From contig LNKV01000040.1 of NCBI GenBank assembly GCA_001465935.1, positions 62,001-126,000 of the forward strand: a stretch of 64,000 nt of DNA, given 5' to 3'. The notes under the pieces are model-generated. The model did not search any database. It was not told where the DNA came from and saw only the letters and a list, made by a program, of their open reading frames with translations. This DNA comes from Clarireedia homoeocarpa (Eukaryota; Ascomycota; Leotiomycetes; Helotiales; Rutstroemiaceae). The translations under genes and the position numbers were made by a program. This document shows, in pieces, positions 20,616 through 30,751 of this stretch (position 1 is the first letter of the stretch; every line of letters begins with the position of its first letter).

Positions 20616-23035
20616 TCATCTGATCATCGTTCCAAACAGCCCAAATACTCTCTCCCACCGCTTCCCTTCCCCGGCATCCATTTTCTTCTCATCATCTTCT
20701 GCTACCTGGACGCCGTATTCTCTGATACAACAAGTGAAGGGCTTGTTTTTTGGTTTTAGTTCTTGCATAGCTTTCATTTTCTCCTCCTCTGCCTTCCTCC
20801 TCTGGATTTCTTCCTCTTCTTTCTTTCCCTTAGCTGCTTTGCGCACGCTCTTAGACCCATATTCGTCATCGCTATCATCAGGTGGGAGACCGCCCAGTTG
20901 ATAACGTAATGATTGCTCAGAATCGGATTCCGAAACGGCGGACCGAGGATTTGGGGCTAGCTGCTTCGCTGTTTGTTGCTGGGCGCGCAGAAGTGAGGAT
21001 TTTTGTTCTTCGAGGTCGCCCCAGAGATTGAAGAGCTGCTCTTTGATTGCAAGCAGGACTTCGGGGTTTGTACGGAGGCTAGTGGTTCAAGTTTGGCTGG
21101 TTAGCATGGTACGCCACAGAGAAACAGGACAGAAGAGGAGCCGAACGAAGAAAAGGGAGAGGATGTACATACTTGCATGCATCGGCTTCTATATTCAACA
21201 ACATCTGAGCATCCGCATTACCAACAATCAACGTTGCACGCTGTTTTGAACTATCAGGATCAGCATCCTCAACCACTAATGCAAATCTCCATTCCCATTT
21301 CCTCTGCGCCACAAAATTATCCATATCCATATTGCCACTGGATTCTAAATCCTCACTACTACTATAATCTGATAGCATATCATATTCGGTGATGCGTCTA
21401 CCGACTGTGAAATCACGAATATCATGGGGGAAGTAATCTACCACGCGAACGTTCGCTTTGAACTTTCGATTGGAGAACGGTGCGTATTTCCCGGCATATT
21501 TGGGATTTGAAGACAATGGTAGGCGCTGTAGAATCTCTGACAGGGAGATTGGTGCCTTGTCCGGATAGTTGCATTGTACTGCAGCTTGTGAGCAATAAAT
21601 CTTTTTGAACACAGACTCGTATAACTTACTATTATTGTTCAAATTAATTCTAAGCACAGGCTCCGTCTCAACAGTCTCGGCATCTTTCTTTGCCACAATC
21701 TTGGCTTCAATGGCGGCACGCATTTCCTTTCGACGTTGCTTGCTATTTTTTACCGGGCCCGCTTCACTATCAGCTTTACGTTTGCCTCCGGCCCCGGCTA
21801 CCTTGTCGAGGAGTTCCTTCTCGTGCTTCACGAAATTCTTGAAGTAGTCCCTTTTGCGTCGGACGCAATCTTTCCACCGAGGGTCCACTGCGTCTGGATC
21901 TTCTTGTTTTTCCAGAATCTCAATCTGGGTTTTGCCCTCGAACGCATCCCTATCAGTGCGAAGTTTGCCTTCTAAGCAGCTTTGACCGGCACTGAAGTGG
22001 ACGTTTCGTAGCTTTAACCATTGTCCTTCTTTAACATTATCTCGTATGAAATGGGCATGATGGTCGAAACACGTTATTTGGATTGTCATTTTTCCGTATG
22101 GCCCTTTCCATGCCTTCTCTTCCTTGTTTGGTCTTCGTTTCAGGTAACCAAAATCATCACCGTCACGACCTTCGAGGCCTCCACCGTCCACGTCGTTGTA
22201 TGTATAATTATAAAATCTAATGTTGGCAGTATAATCCGACAGATAGAGAGTAACCATGTCAAAGCTAGCAACATATATCTTACGAACTTCTCCGATAATG
22301 TCATGAAAAGAGCCTTCCTTGACATGCTGCAAGAGACTATACTTCTCTCGAACATTTGTGGCTTGCATGGTTTTTACTTCGAATTCTTCAGTGCTAGGAA
22401 GACAAGACTGATCAATGTTGTTGTTTGCCCAAATCACATGATCAGTCTCAAGCATATCAGGCTTCCGACATTTGAAGGGCGGGGTAGATATCCAAGGAAC
22501 CTTGGTAAGTGGAAGTGGGGATTTTGGAATATTCGAAGCGCTGAGCACATGAAATTCGGTGGACCAGTTAGTTAAAAGTGATACTTCCCCAGACCACATC
22601 TGAGCCTATTTCAACATTAATCACTAGGGAAAGCTGAGAGAAACAGGAAGGGACATGCCTTTGCTTTACGGATGAGAATGGCGTCCCTTGCACCTACTCT
22701 TGGCATCCTATCCTCTGATGCGAAGATGTTGGCCTTCAGTCCATGAGTTTCGAATCGGAAAGAAAAGTCTTTGATTTCTATTGTACATTTGAAATCTGTG
22801 TTTGTGTTAGTAGGAAGATAAAATTCTGCTTCGATCCGATTTTCTCACCTGTCCCCCTAGTTTGGGTAGGGGGTTGAAAGTCATGTACGAAACCAATCAC
22901 ATTGACGAAAGGTTTACTTTGCAAACGAGTGGATGGCATATTCTTGATTTGTTCAATGCTTTCAAAGGTTGGCGGGAGAGATACCCCATCATCGAGCGAC
23001 GAGGATGTGTTCTCACTGTCTTGTGTGCTAGACAT
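20616..23035 (-). CDS. pot1: Protection of telomeres protein Pot1
   Basis: Single-stranded telomeric DNA-binding shelterin protein. Exons on the minus strand are 23035-22849, 22795-22659, 22605-21173 and 21078-20616, giving 739 aa. Residues about 28-165 form the first OB fold (VNVIGFVHDFQPPTQTRGT, DFKCTIEIKDFS, then WSGEVSLLTNWSTEFHVL). The middle carries the second, POT1PC-type ssDNA-binding fold (GKMTIQITCFDHHAHFIRDN, VKEGQWLKLRNVHFSAGQSC). A basic linker (KRKADSEAGPVKNSKQRRK) and a third conserved block follow. The C-terminus contains a charged coiled-coil-like segment (KGKKEEEEIQRRKAEEEKMK). Intron 2 (22658-22606) is a GC-AG intron (AAAG|GCATGT); no GT donor nearby keeps the frame. The start ATG at 23035 replaces an upstream in-frame GTG. 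Divergent from importin alpha with about 616 bp shared promoter. Confidence 0.9.
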
Positions 23036-23651
23036 GTTGAGAGCTGATCCCACTGGTTGTTCTCGAGCAAACGTCCGGTAGAAATGTAGAGGCTCCTTCC
23101 AAGACGATTGATGAGCGAGACCATCAATCTGCGGAGAAATCTTTAAAACTTCCAGAGCTTGGGTGGCTGGCGAAGCAAGATCTGTGCAGCATACCTCTTC
23201 TCACCTTTTTGTTGTATTCAGGTGGTTTGCATGTTTCGTTACTGTTGTACGTTTTGACACACATTCTTGCATAAACGCGTAACTTGATGGGGAGACGCGA
23301 CGGGAGCTAAAGAATGAACCAATGGCACATGTTGCGTCACCAATCAACGCCGGACGACGTCTAAGCTTAGTAATAGCTCGCTTGCCACACGTGACTCACA
23401 GACTTTACCGCATCCAGTATGGGGGAAGTGTTAATGATTCTTTTTGGGCTTCTTCCAAGTTCAATCGAATCCAAAGAAACTTCTAAAGTCTCAAACTTCT
23501 GTAGTTTTCCCATTCACTACAAAAGATCAACAACTTCAAATTCAATCAACACCTCTTTACCTATTTTGTAAAGTCGTGATTGATCAAATATCTCTTTTAT
23601 ACCGTTACCAAAGTCCCAAAAAAGAAAGCAGTTTCGAGTCACATCGCAAAC
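23036..23651. promoter_or_regulatory. Shared divergent promoter, pot1 / importin alpha
   Basis: About 616 bp between the two start codons. It contains the CACGTGACTC motif at 23386-23395, an E-box-like CACGTG of the type bound by bHLH factors such as Cbf1. No other gene fits. Confidence 0.45.
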
Positions 23652-25651
23652 ATGGCGGAGCGTTACATCCCAGAGCATCGTCGAACTCAGTTCAAAGCGA
23701 AGAATACCTTCAAACCAGAAGAACTGAGACGTCGTCGCGAGGAACAACAAGTCGAAATTCGCAAAGCTAAACGTGAGGAAAATCTTGCTAAAAGAAGAGG
23801 TATCGCAACAGGAGAATCTCGTCCAGGTGCCTCCTTGGGTGCAGAGCCTGATAGCGATGATGACACTGCACCTACCGAGAGTCAAGTAAGTTCCTCAAGG
23901 TCGCGCACCTCATTCTTCTGACTCGCGCTTGATCCATGAGCTGCTTTCAACCCAGCCATCAATACCCCCACTACAATGACTTCCCTTTGCACTGTTTACT
24001 TTACTTTGGTGGGGTAACAGCCGCCGCCTAAGTGATAATCTAGTCTTCGCTTTGGCGATTGACCCTCATTCACAGCTTTATCGATCCGTGTTAATGCTGG
24101 GCGGGGCTGCACAAACTGACCGTTATGATCGTTTTTCTTATCTACTCCCCTGTTCAGTATGCTAACGATAATTCCTGTTTTATAGCTGAACGAAGACCTC
24201 CCTCAGATGGTGTCAGGTGTATTCTCGGAACAAATCGATTTACAAATTCAAGCCACAACCAAATTCAGAAAGCTACTTTCGAAAGAGCGAAATCCTCCAA
24301 TCGAAGAGGTTATCAAAACTGGCGTTGTTTCTCGATTCGTTGAATTTCTCAGATCTCCTCATACCCTTGTACAATTCGAGGCCGCGTGGGCCCTTACAAA
24401 TATCGCGTCCGGTTCTGCTCAACAGACACAGGTTGTGATTGAGGCTGGTGCCGTTCCAATTTTCGTCGAGTTACTTGGAAGCCACGAGCCTGATGTTAGG
24501 GAACAAGCTGTTTGGGCCCTTGGAAATATTGCTGGTGATAGCCCATCATGCAGAGATTACGTTTTGGGATGTGGTGCACTCAAGCCCCTTCTCGCACTTT
24601 TGGGTGACAGCAGGAAGTTGAGTATGCTTCGCAATGCTACATGGACCCTTAGCAACTTCTGCCGTGGAAAAACTCCACAACCTGATTGGGGCACCGTGAG
24701 AACCCGCGCATTCTACATTATTTTATAACAAGCTAACATTTACAGCAGATCTTGCCAGCTCTGCCAGTCTTGGCTAAGCTTGTTTACTCTTTGGATGATG
24801 AAGTTTTGATCGACGCTTGTTGGGCAATCTCGTACCTTTCAGATGGGGCCAACGATAAAATCCAAGCCGTCATTGAAGCCGGTATCCCTCGTCGTCTCGT
24901 CGAGCTATTGATGCACGCTTCTACCTCGGTACAAACTCCAGCCCTTCGCTCCGTCGGAAATATTGTTACTGGTGATGATGTCCAGACCCAAGTCATCATT
25001 AACTGTGGTGCTCTTCCAGCTTTGTTATCACTTTTGAGCTCTGGAAAGGATGGGATCCGCAAGGAGGCTTGCTGGACTATCTCGAACGTGACTGCTGGCA
25101 ACTCTACTCAGATCCAAGCGGTTATCGATGCCAACATCATTCCACCTCTCATTCACCTTCTGTCTAACGGTGACCTCAAGACCCGCAAGGAAGCATGCTG
25201 GGCAATTTCTAACGCCACCTCTGGTGGTCTCCAAAAGCCAGAACAAATCCGTTATTTGGTAAACCAAGGCTGCATCAAGCCACTTTGCGACCTTTTGGCC
25301 TGCCCTGATAACAAAATCATTCAAGTCGCTCTTGATGGTCTTGAGAATATCTTGAAGGTCGGTGAGATGGACAAGGATGCTGCTGGAGAAGGCTCTGAGA
25401 GCATTAACCGATATGCTCTGTTCATTGAGGAGTGCCATGGTATGGAGAAGATCCACGATTGCCAGACCAACGCAAACGAGGAGATCTACATGAAAGCATA
25501 CAACATGATCGAGAAGTACTTCTCGGATGAGGAGGAAACAGCTGATGCCGATCAGCCTCAAATCACTAACAACACCTTCGGTTTCGGTACAAACGGCGAG
25601 CAATCGGGTAACTTCAACTTCGCTAATGGTGGTGATTCGATGGATATGTAG
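23652..25651 (+). CDS. SRP1/KAP60: Importin subunit alpha (karyopherin alpha)
   Basis: Nuclear import adaptor that binds classical NLS cargo and importin beta. Exons are 23652-23885, 24186-24695 and 24749-25651 (about 548 aa). The N-terminal importin-beta-binding domain is clear (RYIPEHRRTQFKAKNTFKPE, then ELRRRREEQQVEIRKAKREE). About ten armadillo repeats follow, several with the W...N ladder of the NLS groove (AAWALTNIASG, AVWALGNIAGD, ATWTLSNFCRG, ACWAISYLSDG, ACWTISNVTAG, ACWAISNATSG). The acidic C-terminus (YFSDEEETADADQ) is typical. Intron 1 is long for this window (300 nt). The second acceptor is a CAGCAG tandem, so the protein can have or lack one Gln before ILPALP. Start chosen at MAERYIPEHR. 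Confidence 0.97.
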
Positions 25652-26758
25652 ACAAATTATTCGAAAGTCAACACAATCCACTAGCTTCCTGACCATTCTT
25701 TACCAAAAAAAAATCAAATCCATGCACGATTTCTAATAAAAATTGACAAAGTTGTTGTCATCAATCAATCGACCAAAAATTGTTGTCGGCACAAACACCT
25801 ACTACCCCTTACCCCCTTTTCGACTCGAGAACCCGCGATGTGACCATATGATTAGCGAATGATTCACCGTCATGTATTTTCCCTTTCTTTTTAAGTTTAT
25901 AACACCACCCCGGCACATCACAGGCGTTTTTACATCAGAGGCTCTTTCTTAATCGACGTTTTTCGATTTTGGTTTTTGTTTCAACATCAACATCGACATT
26001 GAGCCAGGTAGCTTGAAAGTTCCTGATGCTCAAAATGGAGTTTATGATTTGCCTGTTTTATTGTCAAGGTGAGTACGGTAGCTTGAAAGCTCCTGCTCGG
26101 GATTATTTGGGATGGGATGTGGAATGGATTGGCTGGAGGTAGGATGAGGGATGACGGATGAGGGACGATGATGATTCGGCTTGGGATTGGGATGGAGCGC
26201 ATTTGATGATCTCTACGGAAGGAAGCGACGAATGGTGAACGGGGTCGTGGGTTGGCTGGAGAAACACTTCCTAACTGTGTGGTTAGGATGTGGGTAGGTA
26301 GCTAGCTTATGGTGCGTGTGTCAAATGGAGAGATGAGACCCCAAAATTGGCTTCGAACTTATATGATGTATGTGTGATGATTTGTGCTGCTACGATAGAT
26401 GTATTGTGAGATGATTTAGCTTCAGATACACGATTAGTTCATGTTTAGTATGTGACACTGCAGTCCAGATGTATAGGCCGGAAAGAGAACTCGGAGGATA
26501 ATAGAGGTTCTGAGTATGGAAAGTATACATATTTACTATTTCAATAGCATGTTCATATCTTCGACGTGATATATGGTTCCTTCTCTATTATACAATATAT
26601 CATATCGTTTGACAAGTCTACAAACAGATAGATACCACAGCCAGAGGGAGGTGCGGTACAATTCCTCGAAACTGAACACAATGCCATCGATGCAGATCCT
26701 CACGCTAATAGCTAATCTATGGATGAGGTGAGCTCGCGGAAAGACAAGTCAAGTCCAT
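25652..26758. other. Intergenic region between importin alpha and PUS4 3' ends
   Basis: Convergent 3' flanks. A 19-bp imperfect repeat, GGTAGCTTGAAAG(T/C)TCCTG, occurs at 26007 and 26077. No gene supported. Confidence 0.5.
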
Positions 26759-28198
26759 CTAGGCCTCCGTCTTCACTTCTTTTACTTCCTTTGATTCCTC
26801 GCTTGCTTCAGTCGTCTCCGATTTAACACCTTTTGATTCTGTCTCCGTCTTCTCTTCTTCGACTTCCTTTGCCGCTTCACTTGCTCCAGTTGCTTCTGCT
26901 GTGGCACCCTTCGGTTCTTCCTTCACATCAGACTTCCCTCCCGCCATTGCAGTTCCGCTAATCGGTAACTTATCCACCGACCACTCCTCCAACATCTTCT
27001 CTACTTGCGGTCCCCATACATCCTCACCTTCCTTCAATGTATCATATTCCAGCACATTCTTCCCCAGCTCGAACTGTCCCTGTCGTGTCCTTACCAACTC
27101 CGACATCAATGCTGCAGAGCCTAAATCCGTACCCAAATCATGACATAGTGAACGCACGTAAAAGCCTGATGACACTGTCATACGAATCTTCGCCGCCGGC
27201 GGACCTTTTTTCCCTGCGTCCTCTTTCGAGGGAATCGGTTTATCCTGGTCCGGGGTACTTTCTTCTTTTTCCACTAGTCCTCCCGACATCAATGCCTCCT
27301 GGCCATCTTCCGCAGCAGTCTTAATCTTCTTCTGTTTCGACAGCGGTCGCTCCACCACCAACTCATCCTGATCATCCCCCATCTTCCTCTTTCTTGTCTC
27401 GAAATCCTCCAACGCCCGCTCATTCTCCTCGTCCGGCGTATGGCTTGCCGGAACCGCACTCTCCTGCTTCCATAACTTCGTCGCTACATTCACTTCCGCA
27501 TACCCCGCTTCTTCCGTCGGCGCTTTCCACCCGTGCGTGCCGCCTTCATACCAATCTAGTAATTCTAGCTCGGACACATTGACTTCGCGCCGCTCGATCG
27601 CTTTGGGAATTTCTTGGCCCTGGCGCGCGTACTCGTACAGAGGCTTGCCGTTCATTTTTAGGGCCGAAAATAGTGGCGGTAATTGCATGAACCTCCCCCT
27701 GTACTTGGCAAGTCCCTTCTCGACTGTCTCCCGCGTGATGTGCTCGTACGGCGCTCGTTTGAGCAGTTTGCCGTGGATGTCATATGTGTCTGTCGCGGCG
27801 CCGAAGAGCACCACAGCTTCGTACGTCTTGGTGCAGTCGAGGAAGTTGCCGAGAGCTTTTGTGCCCTTGCCTATGCCGGCGATGAGAACGCCGGTTGCGA
27901 GGGGATCGAGGGTTCCTCCATGGCCGATTTTCACTTGCACCTTTTTGTTGTTTTTGCGCCGTTTTTGGCGCTGGTTGTGGCTTTCGCGGTCACGGGCAGA
28001 TGTCTCGGCCTCAATCCAGGGGGCGAAGAGCTGAGAGGGGTTGAAATGTGTTTGTAAGTCTCGGAGAACTTGGGCGGAGGAGATTCCGGTGGGTTTGTTG
28101 ATGGCTGTGTGGGTTATGTTAGTCCGATATTGATTGAGACAATAATAAACGGAAGATTTCTTACCGAAAACCCCCTCAAGTATCTTTGTGGGAGACAT
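26759..28198 (-). CDS. PUS4: tRNA pseudouridine-55 synthase, TruB/Pus4 family
   Basis: Makes pseudouridine 55 in the T-loop of cytosolic and, in yeast, mitochondrial tRNAs. Exons are 28198-28165 and 28104-26759 (459 aa). The spliced N-terminus reads MSPTKILEGVFAINKPTGIS, giving the TruB opening INKPxG. The catalytic motif HGGTLDPLATGVL has Asp78. The KTY motif (CTKTYEAVVLFG) and QLPPLFSALKMNGKPLYEYAR follow, and RSLCHDLG is in the C-terminal half. Fungal features are a basic insertion before the catalytic loop (HNQRQKRRKNNKK) and a long Glu/Lys/Thr tail after about residue 385 with repeated EASEESKEVKE-type units. An in-frame ATG eight codons upstream (28222) would add MPKFFWRR. Divergent from the RFTS gene. 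Confidence 0.93.
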   Translation of the reverse strand: MSPTKILEGVFGKKSSVYYCLNQYRTNITHTAINKPTGISSAQVLRDLQTHFNPSQLFAPWIEAETSARDRESHNQRQKRRKNNKKVQVKIGHGGTLDPLATGVLIAGIGKGTKALGNFLDCTKTYEAVVLFGAATDTYDIHGKLLKRAPYEHITRETVEKGLAKYRGRFMQLPPLFSALKMNGKPLYEYARQGQEIPKAIERREVNVSELELLDWYEGGTHGWKAPTEEAGYAEVNVATKLWKQESAVPASHTPDEENERALEDFETRKRKMGDDQDELVVERPLSKQKKIKTAAEDGQEALMSGGLVEKEESTPDQDKPIPSKEDAGKKGPPAAKIRMTVSSGFYVRSLCHDLGTDLGSAALMSELVRTRQGQFELGKNVLEYDTLKEGEDVWGPQVEKMLEEWSVDKLPISGTAMAGGKSDVKEEPKGATAEATGASEAAKEVEEEKTETESKGVKSETTEASEESKEVKEVKTEA

Positions 28199-28688
28199 TC
28201 TTCTCCAGAAGAATTTGGGCATGAGCTGATGCCGTCGGTGGCTTCCAATTGTTGAATTTCTACTGTAGGTTAAAGCTTAAAGTCGGGAGGGGAGATATTT
28301 CTCAAGTTTTTGAACTTGTAGTTATCAAATGTGCGCAGCCAATCATGATAAGGGAGCTCAATTCAAAACCTGTGTATCTTATCTGCATGTGATGTGATTC
28401 GATTAGCTGGATCTCAAGCCTGCTTCATGTTTTCGCGCGCACGCGACACTACCACAGCTTAACTTCACGTCGAGAGAGATATTTGTGGCTGAACCATTTG
28501 GGAACCATTGCAGATTGATATTGAATCCCATTTCTTATAACTCAGTAGATTGAACGTCACGTTCGTTCTCCCATATTCAGTTCATGGCTTACTATAGATA
28601 AAACTGACACATTAGATTGTCTTCTCTCCTTTTCCCTTTCCCTGTCGTGAAACCAAAATATAATCACGAGCAATTCACCTGCAGCAGC
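28199..28688. promoter_or_regulatory. Shared divergent promoter, PUS4 / RFTS gene
   Basis: About 490 bp between start codons. It contains GCGCGCACGCG near 28434-28446. No gene fits. Confidence 0.4.
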
Positions 28689-30506
28689 ATGGCTCCAAAA
28701 CTCACAACAGCAATGGATCTCGATGATCCTCGTGATCCCTCGCCACAAAAAGAAGTAAGAGAAGCGCCTAAACTGATTCTCTTCGACACTATAATACTGA
28801 AAGGAAAATCCACACCCGCCAGCGTCGACGATCTCTCAACCGGCGTTCCCCTCCGCGCCGAAGGTCACCTGTGGATCGAAGAACCCGAGAAAGTGCGCCG
28901 TAAGCTCTTCACCCTCCCTCATTCACTTTCTGTTCTATCTTTCACCTTTCAAAAATTCTCACAAATCAAACAGTCCACAAACCCAATGGATCAGAATGCG
29001 TAGTTCCATTCCAGCTCTTCTCTTATGAAAGAAACGACCTTGGTGCCATCACATTTTGGGTTCTAGACACCCAGACCCAATATTGGATCGAGATGGTCCC
29101 GTCACAGCAGTACACAGACCGTTATGGTCAGTTGATCGCGAGTGCTGAGTTGAAGCATTTCGTTACGGATTATTATTTGGGGGTTGTAGATGGGGAAGTG
29201 GAGGATGATATTATGCAGCTTTGTTGGGAGGTATGTTTGTCTTCTCCTCTTATCTTGCTTTTTTGGCTTCCTTTCTGGTTTGGAGAATGTGGGAAAATAT
29301 GACGATGAAAGAAGCTAACTGAGTTGTTATGGAAGTTTGGACGAGAGGATGGTCGCGGACTGCGCGCGGACGATGTCATGATGGTTTTAAAAGATGATGC
29401 AAATTCATACTTTCTGCTGTCGCAGTTTCGTCAGGAGATCTATGTTGATGAGGAGACAAAGAAATTGAAGTGGACCTCTACTAAGCTTTACAAATTTCTC
29501 AAAAAAGAGTGCTCGGTAAGCTTTTATTCCAATCTACACCTACTCCTCAAGATATACTAACCCACTCACAAAGTTCTCCTACAAAAAAGCCTACGGCCTC
29601 ATCTCTATCCCGGATACTACCTCCGAAGAGCCCTCCTTTGTTTCCCCCACTCCACAATCCATCTCCCCAGCACCCTCCCACCCCATCCCTATCACGACCC
29701 ACCACCCTCGTGCCACCCCCCACCAACTCCACCAACTCTCCCACCTCATCCCCCTCCTCCTCTCTCTCTTCCCCTCCCCTGGCAGTAATAACAAATCCCG
29801 AACCCCCACCCCCTCCCTCCTCTCCAATAAACTCTACCTCTCCTACCGCATTCCCGACAACGGTGCTAGCGACGGCCCCCGCGTCGCGAAATGCATCATC
29901 CATCTTCTCTCCCCCATCCTAGCCGATATCCTTGAGCGGGACTACTCTTCTTTATTCCTGGCACCAAGTCCCAATGCGGCGTTTGTGCAGGAGCTCAGAT
30001 GTATGGCGCAGATGCGGTATCCTCCGCCTACAAAGGGAGTGACGGATGATGGCGTTTGGGAGGGGTATTTGAGGGTGGCGGAGGGGATGACATTAGTGCC
30101 GAGGGTGAGGAAGGGGGGAGCGGGGACGGGAGCGGGAGCGGGAGCGGGAGCGGGAGGGGGCGGGGGAGGAGGAGAGAGGAAGAGGGCAGAGGTGAAGGAT
30201 TTATTTACTAATAAACCGCCGGTGATAATGGGGAGACGGAGGAAGGCGGAGACGACTATGGGGGTAGGAGAGGGAGTAGGAGTGGGGAATAAGAGAAAAT
30301 TGAGAGAAGTGGAAACGCAGGTTATGGACCTGGATGGCGAAGAGGAGGGTACAGAGAGTAAGGGAGAAGGGGATAAAGATGCGTGTGCGGATGGAGAGCC
30401 AGTGGATATGACGACTGCGTTGAGGAAGTTAATGAAGATCGGAATGAGGCCAGAAATCATCGGTGGTCGTGTAGTTCCGCCTAGGATTCGACGGAGTGGA
30501 TATTAG
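28689..30506 (+). CDS. RFTS (DNMT1-RFD)-domain protein, possibly Raf2/DIM-7-like
   Basis: Exons are 28689-28899, 28974-29230, 29336-29515 and 29574-30506 (526 aa). Residues about 28-145 resemble the replication-foci-targeting fold first described in DNMT1: PLRAEGHLWIEEPEKVRRLH, then VVPFQLFSYERNDLGAITFW, VLDTQTQYWIEMVPS and YGQLIASAELKHFVTDYYL. In fission yeast the RFTS protein Raf2 is part of the CLRC ubiquitin ligase that drives H3K9 methylation, and Neurospora DIM-7 has the corresponding role; assignment to that group is inference. Residues about 150-215 are a helical continuation (ADDVMMVLKDDANSYFLLSQ). The rest is disordered, with Pro/Ser/His-rich, Gly/Ala-repeat (GAGAGAGAGGGGGGG) and acidic segments, plus a short conserved-looking end (LRKLMKIGMRPEIIGGRVVP). 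No methyltransferase domain is present. Confidence 0.7.
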
Positions 30507-30751
30507 AAGGTACTGTGGATGTGTGTATATATACAGATACTTGGAAGAGACGAGGAAGCGTTCTGATACGGCTGGGCGGGAATGGAAGTATGATCTCAAT
30601 CGCAGGAACTGGGTAAATAGATGGATTGAAAAGCAATGCCCTTGATGTAGGGATTTTTGCGGTATATATGAGAGGTTCTAAATTTATGTATGTAAAGCGA
30701 ATTCAAATAGCTAATCTCGTGCCTGTATCACGCTTGTTCTACTTAAATAAA

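Noticed and set aside
20366..20759. ORFs spanning the N gap and poly-C at 20.45-20.58 kb
   Set aside because: They translate Ns and homopolymer; the real gene here is the pot1 3' end on the minus strand.
29547..29903. Gly/Glu-rich minus-strand ORF inside the RFTS gene
   Set aside because: Complement of the Pro/Ser-rich coding exon; no independent support.
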